A stretch of DNA of 36,917 nucleotides from a bacterium (lineage in GTDB: Bacteria > Chloroflexota > Dormibacteria > Aeolococcales > Bog-877), in the NCBI GenBank assembly GCA_021827985.1, contig JAKATL010000026.1, forward strand, positions 1 through 36,917, written 5' to 3'. The position numbers and the translations under genes are program-made. Below the pieces are notes generated by a model. That model ran no database searches. It saw only the letters and a list, made by a program, of their open reading frames with translations, and was not told the DNA's origin. Shown one piece after another: positions 1 through 7,600 of this stretch; position 1 is the first letter of the stretch; every line of letters starts with the position of its first letter.

Positions 1-50
1 TAGTGCACCCCCTGTACTTCGGCCCACTGCTTCAGGTTCACGCTCACCAT
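1..50 (-). CDS. tnpA: IS607-family transposase TnpA (serine recombinase), N-terminus only
   Basis: From the ATG at 50 the minus strand encodes MVSVNLKQWAEVQGVH, then a codon beginning TA that is cut by the window edge. This matches the N-terminal MerR-like helix-turn-helix of IS607 TnpA proteins, which usually begin with a close variant of (M)NLKEWA..QGVHY. The catalytic serine-recombinase domain and any TnpB would lie outside the window. Only 16 residues are visible, so family assignment rests on this motif and its position beside a broken gene. A TAGTCT box sits 6 nt before the ATG. Confidence 0.6.
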   Translation of the reverse strand, partial: MVSVNLKQWAEVQGVH

Positions 51-56
51 GGTAGC

Positions 57-62
57 AGACTA
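57..62 (-). promoter_or_regulatory. Leaderless -10 box of the IS607 tnpA
   Basis: TAGTCT on the minus strand is followed by exactly 6 nt and then the tnpA ATG. This spacing would put the transcription start on the start codon. The same TANNNT-6/7-start arrangement recurs at many host genes in this window. Confidence 0.45.
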
Positions 63-87
63 GAACATACATATGGGGCACAGAAGG

Positions 88-504
88 CTACTGATCGGAG
101 GCAGCTCCCAACCCCAGGTCGCCGGCCATCCGGGCGGTGGTCTCGCAGCAGTGGTCGGTGGCGATACCGCAGATGGCCAGACGGGATATCCCCCGCTCCT
201 GCAGCCAGTGGTCCAGGTCCGGCCGGCCGTAGAAGGCCGAGTGCACCTTCTTGGTCACCAGGAGGTCGGGGTCCCCGGCCACCTTGAGCCGGTTTCCCTC
301 GGTTCCCGCGGCCAGCGGGGAGCCCTCCTCGTCGGAGTCGTGACGGACGAAGACCACCGGGAGCGCCAGCCTTCTCCAGGCTCCCAGCAGACGGTCGATG
401 TTCCGCTCCATCTCCGGGTTTCCCGGGCGGCCCCAGCTGGGGTCGTCAAACCCCGCCTGGACGTCGACGACGACGAGGGCCCGGCCGGCCCCTGGGGCCT
501 CCAC
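88..504 (-). pseudogene. Isochorismatase-family cysteine hydrolase, truncated at the C-terminus
   Basis: The 138-residue product begins at a GTG 4 nt after the pckA stop, with a good ribosome site (GGGAGG, 7 nt before the start). It carries the family signature: ALVVVDVQAGF at the start (catalytic Asp), a Lys in VTKKVHSAF and the Cys of the CGIATDHCCETTAR segment. Family members usually run to ~180-200 residues and continue after Gly-Asp-Leu-Gly into another strand and helix. Here that point is followed by LGAASDQ and a stop, and then by the start of an IS607 transposase. I infer that the IS607 insertion removed about the last 50-60 residues. The catalytic Asp, Lys and Cys remain, but loss of the final strand and helix would probably destabilise the fold. 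It was likely co-transcribed with pckA. Confidence 0.7.
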
Positions 505-508
505 TGGA

Positions 509-2068
509 CTACCTCCCGACCACCCCGGCGATGAGCTCCGGGTCCAGCCCGGGGAATCCGCCGAGGTACTCCCGCCGCTCCTGGCGCAGCCGCTCGACTA
601 TCGCCTGGTACTCCTCTAGCCGGCCCTGGCGCTGGTAGAGCCGCCGGGGCTGGAGCAGCTCCTCGTCGTCGATGCCGGGCACGGAGCTGGCCACCTCGTA
701 GCCGAAGTCGGGGTCGGCCTCCCAGGTGATGGTCCCTTCGGCGATCGCCTTGACCACCGCAGAGGAGTGGGGGATGCGCACCTTCTTGGCTCCGGGCTGG
801 CCCGCGTCCCCTCCCACCGAGCCGGTGTTGAGGAGGTAGACCTGGAAGCCGCCGCTGGCGTGGAGCTCCTTGAAGCGGTTCCCCTGCTGGGCGTGCAGGA
901 GGGGGAAGAAAGGGTTGGTTCCCGGCACCCGCAGCGCCCGACCGGCCTCCGCGGCCCCCCCGGCGGCGGTTCCCTTGGTCTCCCCGAGCATGAAGTAGCC
1001 GGCGGCCTGCTCCAGGGGCAGGCGGGCCACCGCCGGGATGATCCCGTCGTTGCGGTTGAGGATCAGCAGGCTGCTCACCGGAGGCGCCGTGCGCGCGTCC
1101 TGGAACCAGCCCAGGGCGGACATGGGGAAGACGGCCCGCCCGTTCTGGGTGTAGCTCTCGTCGAAGAAGTCCACCGGCCCCCCGACCTCCTTCTGGGAGA
1201 CGTTCTCCAGGTAGGCCACCGGGGAGGTGACGGCACCGTAGATGGTGGGCTCGTCCTCCTGGGAGAGGGCGTAGGTCTTGGCGAAGCAGCCGTTCTCGGT
1301 GCCGTAGACTCTGCCGTCGGGCATCAGGGCCACGAAGTCGTCCTGCACCGGCTTGCTGTCGTTCTGGCGGGTGAAGGTGGTGGTGGTCTTCCCCGTCCCC
1401 GAGAGCCCCACAATCAGCAGGGTGCGCTCCCCCCCGGTGGTGGGGATCACCTTGCAGCCCGCGTGGAGAGCCAGCCCGCCACGGTCATAGACCAGCCGGT
1501 TCCACATGCGCAAGAGACCCTTCTTGGACTCCCCGAAGTAGTCCGAGTTCAGGACCCGGGTGAGACCGCTCTCCAGCTCCACGGCGATGAGCCGGTTCTG
1601 GGGGTAGCCCTCCGCCTCCAGCGCCGGGGTGTACACCACGGTGAACCAGGGTTCGAAGTTGGCCCCGGACTCACCATCCTTGAAGAGGAGATGGTCCTGC
1701 ATCCCGGCGATGTTGGCGTAGGCCTGGTCCATCACCAACCGGGCCGGGCAGCGGAACTGCTCGTCGTTGCCGATGTAGCCGTCGATCACCAGCACCTCGC
1801 GGTCGCGCAGATAGCTCTCCTGCAGCTCGCTGACCCGCTCCCACTCCGCCCGGGAGATGGTCTTGCTGGAGGTGACCGAGGGATCGTCGGAGACGATGTA
1901 GGTGGACTCAGTGCTCCGGGCCAGCACCTTGGTCTGGACGTTGTAGTTGTCGTAGGCGGTGAGCCGGGCGGTGGGCATGGCCGCCGTCAGCCGGCGCAGC
2001 TCCGCCTGGGGGGGGTTGTAGGTCACCTTCCTCGCGGTGGGGATGTACCGACTGGCAAGCTGGCTCAT
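509..2068 (-). CDS. pckA: Phosphoenolpyruvate carboxykinase (ATP)
   Basis: A 519-residue cytosolic enzyme converting oxaloacetate and ATP to phosphoenolpyruvate, CO2 and ADP, the entry step of gluconeogenesis. The P-loop GLSGTGKTTT is at about 221-230. The metal-binding/kinase-2 region reads VQDDF at 241-245, where classical ATP-PEPCKs have a GDDEHGW-type motif, and NGCFAKT follows at 259-265, so this is a divergent branch. Substrate-binding segments such as FRCPARL (106-112) are present. Length is close to the usual 520-540. The ATG at 2068 is chosen because GAGGAGG lies 11 nt upstream; longer reading-frame extensions cross the divergent CBS gene promoter. glpX nearby supports a gluconeogenic role for the region. 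The truncated isochorismatase follows 4 nt downstream. Confidence 0.93.
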   Translation of the reverse strand: MSQLASRYIPTARKVTYNPPQAELRRLTAAMPTARLTAYDNYNVQTKVLARSTESTYIVSDDPSVTSSKTISRAEWERVSELQESYLRDREVLVIDGYIGNDEQFRCPARLVMDQAYANIAGMQDHLLFKDGESGANFEPWFTVVYTPALEAEGYPQNRLIAVELESGLTRVLNSDYFGESKKGLLRMWNRLVYDRGGLALHAGCKVIPTTGGERTLLIVGLSGTGKTTTTFTRQNDSKPVQDDFVALMPDGRVYGTENGCFAKTYALSQEDEPTIYGAVTSPVAYLENVSQKEVGGPVDFFDESYTQNGRAVFPMSALGWFQDARTAPPVSSLLILNRNDGIIPAVARLPLEQAAGYFMLGETKGTAAGGAAEAGRALRVPGTNPFFPLLHAQQGNRFKELHASGGFQVYLLNTGSVGGDAGQPGAKKVRIPHSSAVVKAIAEGTITWEADPDFGYEVASSVPGIDDEELLQPRRLYQRQGRLEEYQAIVERLRQERREYLGGFPGLDPELIAGVVGR

Positions 2069-2111
2069 GACCGCCTTCGCCTCCTCATCTCCGCTCGAAC
2101 TCTCGGCCGGC

Positions 2112-2117
2112 AGGTTA
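2112..2117 (-). promoter_or_regulatory. Candidate -10 box of pckA
   Basis: TAACCT on the minus strand lies 43 nt before the pckA ATG, leaving room for a short leader carrying GAGGAGG. No convincing -35 hexamer is visible. It shares a ~150-bp divergent intergenic region with the CBS gene promoter. Confidence 0.35.
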
Positions 2118-2182
2118 CCGCAGCCGAAGGGTGGCCCGGGTTCCCGGATCGGGGACCGCTCTCCCCGGCCCCAGGCGCCGTG

Positions 2183-2188
2183 TACGAT
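2183..2188 (+). promoter_or_regulatory. Candidate -10 box of the CBS-domain gene
   Basis: TACGAT lies 28 nt before the ATG at 2217. A transcript starting just after it would carry the AGGAGG ribosome site at 2206-2211. No clear -35 element is seen. Confidence 0.35.
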
Positions 2189-2216
2189 GCTGCCACGTAG
2201 GACCCAGGAGGTGCAG

Positions 2217-2711
2217 ATGGCGCGATCGTCCGCGGATGGAGTGGGTGCCACGGTGGGGGCGGTCATGACCCGGGCGGTGATCACCTCCAGCCCCGACGCC
2301 ACCATCGAGGAGGTGGCGGAGATCCTCAGCCGCCACCACATCACCGGGATGCCGGTGGTGGACGACCACCAGCGGGTGGCCGGGGTGGTCAGCGAGATGG
2401 ACGTGGTCACCAAGTCCGGCCGGCTGGTCAAGGACATCATGACCCCCGAACCCGCCACCGTGGGGGAGGAAGTCCCGCTTCATGAGGTGGCCGACCTCCT
2501 GATGGGCCGCCGGATCCGGCGGCTCCCCGTGGTCCGTCACGGCAAGCTGGTGGGTCTCATCTCCCGCACCGACCTGGTCCTCTTCTTCGCCCGGCATCAG
2601 TGGGCCTGCTCCGCCTGCGGCGCCACTCAGCGCGGCCTCCAGCCGCCGGCGGCCTGCCCGGCCTGTGGGCGAGGGGAGTTCACCCTGGAGACCGCCCCGC
2701 ACGGCATGTGA
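2217..2711 (+). CDS. CBS-domain pair protein with C-terminal zinc ribbon
   Basis: The 164-residue protein starts at an ATG preceded by AGGAGG with 5-nt spacing, a strong site that decides the start. Residues ~12-60 and ~75-128 form two CBS motifs, with the typical VGAVMTRAVITSSPDATIEE, ITGMPVVDD and VKDIMTPEPATV, RRLPVVRHGKLVGLISRTDL patterns. Such Bateman modules commonly bind adenine nucleotides and act as energy sensors. After the second CBS motif a ~28-residue zinc-ribbon-like tail carries CSACG and CPACG (two CxxC pairs). It is divergent from pckA and convergent with glpX, which is suggestive of adenylate sensing near gluconeogenesis, but no target is evident. The fold is secure; the biological role is not known. 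Confidence 0.88.
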   Translation: MARSSADGVGATVGAVMTRAVITSSPDATIEEVAEILSRHHITGMPVVDDHQRVAGVVSEMDVVTKSGRLVKDIMTPEPATVGEEVPLHEVADLLMGRRIRRLPVVRHGKLVGLISRTDLVLFFARHQWACSACGATQRGLQPPAACPACGRGEFTLETAPHGM

Positions 2712-2732
2712 CCGCTCAGGGCTGGGAGCGGT
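2711..2732. terminator. Hairpin between convergent CBS and glpX genes
   Basis: Perfect 7-bp arms ACCGCTC (2711-2717) and GAGCGGT (2726-2732) enclose an 8-nt loop at the junction of two convergent stop codons. There is no T-tract, so intrinsic termination is uncertain. Confidence 0.35.
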
Positions 2733-3738
2733 GCAGCAGCTTGCGCAGATCGTGGACCGCGTCCACCCAGCGGATGGTTCCGCTTTGCGAGCGCATCACC
2801 ACCGAATGAGTCGTCACCTTGTCGCCGGCGAAACGCACACCGCCCAGCATCTCCCCGTCGGTGATCCCGGTGGCCGCGAAGAAGATGTTCTCGCCCCCGG
2901 CCAGCTCGGCGGCTGAGAAGACATGGGTCTCGTCGTACCCCTCGGCCCGCACCAGGCGGCGCTCCTCGTCGTTGCGGGGCCAGAGCCGGCACTGCATGTC
3001 GCCGTCGATGCAGCGCACGGCGCAGGCGGTGAGCACCGCCTCGGTGGCCCCTCCCACCCCCATCAGGACGTCGATCCCGGTGCGCTCCGGCAGGGCGGCC
3101 ATGATCCCCGCCGCCACGTCGCCGTCGCTGATCAGCATCACCCGCGCCCCCGCCGCCCGGACCTCGGCCAGGAGGCCCTCGTGGCGGGGCCGGTCCAGCA
3201 CCACCACGGTGAGGTCCTCCAGGTGGCGTTCCTCCGCCTCGGCCACCCGGGCCAGGTTGTCCGCCACCGACAGGCGGAGGTCGATGGTCCCCTTGGCGCG
3301 GGGGCCGACCACCAGCTTCTCCATGTAGAAGCAGTGGGTGCGAAGCAGAGTGTCGCGCTCGGACAGGGCCACGGTGGCGATCCCCCCCGGCAGACCGCGG
3401 GCCACCAGGCGGGTCCCGTCGATGGGGTCCACGGCCACGTCGACCAGGGGTGGGTTGCCGTTGCCCACCTCCTCCCCGATGTAGAGCATGGGGGCCTCGT
3501 CCTTCTCCCCCTCGCCGATCTTCACCACCCCGGCCATGTCGACGTAGGCGAGGCTGCGGCGCATCGACTCCACCGCGGCCCGGTCCGCGGCGATCTTGTC
3601 GTCGCGGCCCATGAAACGGGCGGCCGACATCGCTGCCCCCTCGGTTACTCGAACCAGGTCCATGGCCAGATTGCGGTCGGTGGGGCTGCCCGGGTCGGTG
3701 GTCAGGATGTGGATGGCGCTCAGGGGATCCTTTGCCAC
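2716..3738 (-). CDS. glpX: Class II fructose-1,6-bisphosphatase (GlpX)
   Basis: A 340-residue enzyme hydrolysing fructose 1,6-bisphosphate to fructose 6-phosphate in gluconeogenesis. The family N-terminus DRNLAMDLVRVTEGAA is at about 21-36. The metal-binding motifs are GEGEKDEAPM (75-84) and DPIDGT (104-109), followed by LPGG, the MLISDGDVAAGI segment and MGVGGATEAVLTA. Length is normal for the family. The GTG at 3738 is chosen because upstream extensions overlap the divergent DUF971 gene and the family N-terminus is already complete; no Shine-Dalgarno sequence is evident, and a TATCCT box lies 9 nt upstream, so the message may have little or no leader. Together with pckA it gives the window two dedicated gluconeogenic steps. 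Confidence 0.95.
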   Translation of the reverse strand: MAKDPLSAIHILTTDPGSPTDRNLAMDLVRVTEGAAMSAARFMGRDDKIAADRAAVESMRRSLAYVDMAGVVKIGEGEKDEAPMLYIGEEVGNGNPPLVDVAVDPIDGTRLVARGLPGGIATVALSERDTLLRTHCFYMEKLVVGPRAKGTIDLRLSVADNLARVAEAEERHLEDLTVVVLDRPRHEGLLAEVRAAGARVMLISDGDVAAGIMAALPERTGIDVLMGVGGATEAVLTACAVRCIDGDMQCRLWPRNDEERRLVRAEGYDETHVFSAAELAGGENIFFAATGITDGEMLGGVRFAGDKVTTHSVVMRSQSGTIRWVDAVHDLRKLLHRSQP

Positions 3739-3747
3739 GGCGCGGCC

Positions 3748-3753
3748 AGGATA
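3748..3753 (-). promoter_or_regulatory. Candidate -10 box of glpX
   Basis: TATCCT on the minus strand ends 9 nt before the GTG start. This is slightly further than the 6-7 nt seen at other genes here, so the leader would be only about 2 nt. Confidence 0.35.
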
Positions 3754-3794
3754 GCGGCTGGGGGGGGCGCCGGGGGTGATGCGATCATGAGAGG

Positions 3795-4109
3795 ATGAGA
3801 GAGTTGCCGACCCCCACCCGCTTCGCCTACGACGAGAAGGCAAGGGCGCTGCTGGTCGAGTGGCGGGGCGGCGGGCGACAGCGGATCGCCTTCGCCGAAC
3901 TGCGGAGGGCCTGCCCCTGCGCCTCCTGCCGCGGCGAGCTTGGTGCCCCCGGACGCTTCGAGACGGATCCCGAGCTCCACCCCGGAGAGGACGAGCTCGC
4001 CGACATCGCCCTGGTGGGCAACTACGGGCTCAAGGTGGTCTGGGCGGACGGCCACGACACCGGCATCTACCGCTTCGAGCAGCTGCGCGAACTGGGACAG
4101 CTCAGCTAG
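3795..4109 (+). CDS. DUF971 domain protein
   Basis: A 104-residue single-domain protein of the DUF971 family (the N-terminal domain also found in gamma-butyrobetaine hydroxylase). It shows the family's opening strand pattern, a short cysteine segment CPCASCRGE at about 40-48 and the ending NYGLKVVWADGHDTGIYRF typical of the domain. Stand-alone DUF971 proteins are often encoded near iron-sulfur or Mrp-like genes; no such neighbour is present here. The ATG at 3795 has only GAGAGG immediately upstream, too close for a normal ribosome site, so initiation may be leaderless or weak. It overlaps the convergent receiver-domain gene by 8 bp. Confidence 0.88.
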   Translation: MRELPTPTRFAYDEKARALLVEWRGGGRQRIAFAELRRACPCASCRGELGAPGRFETDPELHPGEDELADIALVGNYGLKVVWADGHDTGIYRFEQLRELGQLS

Positions 4110-4497
4110 GACCCGGGGCGGCCCTCCCGGCCGCCTCCAGCAGCGCCCCCAGCCGCGCGGCCACGATGGTGGGCTTGAAGGGCTTGATCACCACCTCCCG
4201 GGCGCCGGCCGCCCGGGCCATCTCCTCCCCCCTGGGGTCCCGCTGCTCCGGCATCAGGACCACCCCGGCGGGAGGCTCGGAGCCGGATGCCAGAAGCCTA
4301 CGGCAGAGATCCCGGCCGTCCTCCTCCAGGGTGACGTCGCAGAGCAGCAGGTCGACGCCCCCCGCGCGGCACAGCGCCTCCGCCTCGGCCGCCGACCGCA
4401 CCCAGGTCACGAGGTGGCCCTCCTGGGTGAGCTTGAACTCCAGGATGCGGCCGATCATCGGCTCGTCCTCCGCCAGCACGATACGGGCCGGGTCCAC
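4102..4497 (-). CDS. Single-domain response regulator (receiver only)
   Basis: A 131-residue CheY-like receiver domain without an output domain. The acidic pair is E10-D11, the phosphoacceptor D54 lies in LLLCDVTL and the conserved Lys is K105 in VVIKPFKP. The conserved Thr/Ser of strand 4 is replaced by Met82 (GVVLMPEQ), which in ordinary receivers is the residue that senses phosphorylation. No histidine kinase is in the window. The start is a GTG with TAAACT 6 nt upstream, indicating leaderless transcription. It may act by protein-protein contact or as an atypical receiver. Confidence 0.85.
   Translation of the reverse strand: MDPARIVLAEDEPMIGRILEFKLTQEGHLVTWVRSAAEAEALCRAGGVDLLLCDVTLEEDGRDLCRRLLASGSEPPAGVVLMPEQRDPRGEEMARAAGAREVVIKPFKPTIVAARLGALLEAAGRAAPGPS
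4117..4135 (+). terminator. GC-rich hairpin after the DUF971 gene
   Basis: Perfect 7-bp arms GGCGGCC and GGCCGCC with loop CTCCC, starting 8 nt after the DUF971 stop and inside the 3' end of the convergent receiver gene. No T-run follows. Confidence 0.35.
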
Positions 4498-4503
4498 ATG
4501 TCG

Positions 4504-4509
4504 AGTTTA
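4504..4509 (-). promoter_or_regulatory. Leaderless -10 box of the receiver-domain gene
   Basis: TAAACT is followed by CGACAT and then the GTG start, 6-nt spacing. The upstream DNA is pyrimidine-rich and lacks any Shine-Dalgarno sequence, as expected for a leaderless message. Confidence 0.55.
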
Positions 4510-4600
4510 GGTGGCGGTGGCTTTGCACTTCCGGGGCACCAATTTCGGTCACCGGTGCCACCATAGGGGGCGGCGAAACAACCCGGCTGCCGCGAGCGTT

Positions 4601-4636
4601 GCAGGGGGTGAGGGGTGCGGGGAGGCTCACCCCTGC
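4601..4636 (+). promoter_or_regulatory. Hairpin enclosing the start codon of the RodA-PBP2 fusion
   Basis: GCAGGGGGTGAG (4601-4612) pairs with CTCACCCCTGC (4626-4636) apart from one bulged G. The 13-nt loop contains the candidate GTG start at 4615, while the AGGGGG ribosome site lies in the 5' arm. If transcribed, the fold would hide the ribosome site, so it could be a translational control element. Confidence 0.4.
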
Positions 4637-7600
4637 CCACCCCAGACGCACTCCAAGCAGCCCTCTACCGGATGCCCTCCATGCCCCGTGGCCGCCACCG
4701 CCTCATGAGCCACCCCCGCCGGAGCCCTCTGGCCCCGGTGTCGAGGCTCGGCCCGGCGATCGCGCAGGCGGCCCCGGGCATCGATCCCGTGATGATCGCG
4801 GCGATCGGGGTGCTGGCCGTTCTGGGGGTGATGAACCTGGTCGCGGTGGGGGACTCCTCCCTCGCCCTCCACCAGAGCGTGGCGGTGGTTCTGGGGCTCC
4901 TGGTGATGCTCTGGGCCTGGCGCACCCCGGGCCGATGGTGGCCCTGGCTGGGGAGGCTGGCCTACGCCGGCTCCGTCCTCCTGCTTCTGGGCGTGGCCGC
5001 GCACGGGGTGGAGGCGTACGGGGCCAAGCGGTGGCTGGACATCGGCTCCTTCGTTCTGCAGCCGTCGGAGCTCGCGGAGCTGGGACTGGCGCTGGTCTTG
5101 GCCGAGGTGATGTCACGGCGGGGCTGGCGCGAGCGCACCCGGGTGGGGATGGCCCTCCTGCTCACGATGATTCCCGTGGGCCTGACCCTCCTCGAGCCTG
5201 ACCTCAGCACCTCGGCTCTCCTCGTCCTGATCGCGTTGGCTGCCCTGGTCCTGGGCCGGGTGCGCTGGCGGGTGATCGGGGGGCTCGGGGTTCTGGGGTT
5301 GGTCCTTCTGCCGGTGGGTCTGCACTTCCTGCGGCCCTATCAGCTGGCCCGACTGCACAGCTTCCTCTCCGGGGCGGGCGGCTCAGGCGGCGGCTTCACC
5401 CTGGAGCAGGCCCACATCGCCATCGCCTCCGGTGGGCTCCTGGGCATCGGCCACTCCACGATCGCCCACCTCCTGGCCTCCTACCTCCCGGCCCGAGAGA
5501 CCGACCTCGCCTTCGCCAGCCTGATCGAGCAGTACGGTCTGGTGGCCGGGGCCTTGGCGCTGGGCGCAGCGGCGCTGCTCACCTGGCGACTGGCGTCCGC
5601 GGCAGCTTCGGCCCGAACTCCCCAGGTGGCCCTCATGGCGGGGATCATGGCGGTGCTGGTTGGCGGGGAGGTGGTTCTCTCGGCGGGCGGGAACCTGGGC
5701 CTTCTGCCCCTGGCCGGAGTCCCGATCCCCTTCCTGGCCTACGGCGGCACCGTGACGGTGGCCCACCTGGCCGCCTTTGGGGTGATCCTCGGCGGTCGCG
5801 GGGACACCGAGCGCCGCCGCCTCTGGCGGCTTCCTCCCCGCCTCCGCCAGCGCCCCCGGCTGGCCCGGACCCTGGCCACCTGCCTGGCGGCGAGCCTCCT
5901 GCTCCTAGCAGGGGTGGCCTATCACTTCCAGCAGGCCGACGGCAGCCAGGCCCGGCAGGCGGCCCTCACCGAAATGACCCGATGGATACCCATCACCCCG
6001 GAGAGGGGGCTGATCGAAGACCGCCACGGCACCGTGCTGGCGGCCGACCCGGCCGCCGACCAGGTGGTGGCCGTACCGCAGCTGGTGCCGCAGGAACGCT
6101 GGTCCCAGCTGGCGGCCCTGCTGGGGCAGCCGCTTCCCCAACTTCGACGGGAGATGGCCGAGCCCACCCATGGCGGCTGGGTGGTGACCCTGGCCGCCCA
6201 GCTGCCCACCGTTCGCGCGCTGATGCTTCAGGCCGCCTCCGTCCCCGGGGTCATCGTCGAACCCGCGCTGGGGAGGGTCTACCCCTACGGCGCCGTGCTC
6301 GGCCCCATCCTCGGCTACACCGGGGTGGAAACCCCCCAGCAGGTCAAGCAGCTGGGTCTTCTCCCCTATGGGGCCCAGCTGGGCCAGGCGGGGCTGGAGG
6401 CCCAGTACGACTCCGTGCTGCGGGGGACGTATGGGTGGCAGGGGATCCTGGTCAACGCCCTGGGGGTCCCCGTCGGCTGGGGCCGGACCATCCCCCCGGT
6501 GAACGGCAGGACGCTGGTCACCTCGCTGGACCTTCCGCTGCAGGAGCTGGCGACCCAGCTCCTGGAGAAGGCGATCTCGGGTGCCTACCCTGGCTCCCAG
6601 CGGGGGGACGAGGGGGCGGTGGTGGTTCTCGACCCGCAGAACGGCCAGGTGCTGGCGATGGCCAGCTGGCCGGCCTACAACGACCAGATCTTCGAGGCGC
6701 CCCGGGACTCCGCCGCCATCGAGCAGCTCCTCAGCGCGCCCGGGAGCCCGCTCCTGGAGCACGCCACCCAGACGGCGATGCCGCCGGGCTCCAACTTCAA
6801 GCTGGTGGTCTCCTCCGCGGACGTCTATCACGGGGCCATCCCTCCCTCCGAGGTGATCCCCACCGGCTACACCTTCACCTACGACGGGCACACCTTCGAC
6901 AACTGGGAGACCCTTCCGCCCCAGGACCTGCCGGAGGCCATCGCCTGGTCCAACGACGTCTACTTCTACAAGCTGGCGGTTGCTCTGGGAGCCCAGAACC
7001 TCATCGGCACCGCCCAGACCATGGGGGTTGGCCAGACCACCGGGATCGACCTTCCCGGCGAGAGCCCGGGATACCTCGGAACCCCCAGCTCGGTGGCCAG
7101 CCTGGGCGAAACCTGGTACCCCGGCTCTACCGTGATCCTGGGGATCGGGCAGGGCTACGTGACCGCAACCCCCATCCAGGACGCGGTCTGGACCGCCGAG
7201 GTGGGGACCGGATCCAAGATCACGCCCCGGCTGGGGATGGCCCTGGAGGCCGACTCCTCCCTCACCCCGCTCCGCGCTCCGGCGCCTCAGCCCCTGCCCT
7301 GGGCTGCGGAGCTGGGGCCGGTGCGCCAGGGGCTCCGCCTGGCGGTCACCCAGGGGACGGCTGACATGCTCGACCCCCTGAACGTGGACGCTGGGGGGAA
7401 GACCGGGACCGCCCAGGACCCCACCGCCCCCAACGGTGGGCCCGACGCCTGGTTCACCGCCATGGCCCCGATGTCCTCGCCGCAGGTGGTGGCGAGCATG
7501 CTGGTGCGGGGTGGCGGGCAGGGTTACTACACCGACCAGCCCGCGGTCGCCCAGCTTCTCAAGTACTACTTCGCCAACCAGGCGGCGATCACCTCCACCA

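Larger units (their letters stand above)
1..112 (-). mobile_element. Left end of an IS607-family insertion sequence (partial)
   Basis: The first ~112 bases read on the minus strand as non-coding DNA followed by the start of an IS607-type serine recombinase that leaves the window at base 1. The boundary near base 112 is inferred: the neighbouring isochorismatase reading frame follows its family up to Gly-Asp-Leu-Gly and then becomes unrelated sequence. IS607-family elements are known to lack terminal inverted repeats and to make no target duplication, so the exact junction cannot be read from this side alone. The base composition (ATATG, TATGTATG, TTCTAG) is clearly more AT-rich than the flanking genes, which fits a mobile element. 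Confidence 0.6.

Noticed and set aside
767..2200. 477-codon plus-strand frame opposite pckA
   Set aside because: Low-complexity Gly/Val/His translation without motifs, while the minus-strand PEPCK is unambiguous.
4498..4600. Possible riboswitch in the intergenic region before the fusion gene
   Set aside because: No known riboswitch consensus; only the hairpin at the start codon is clear.
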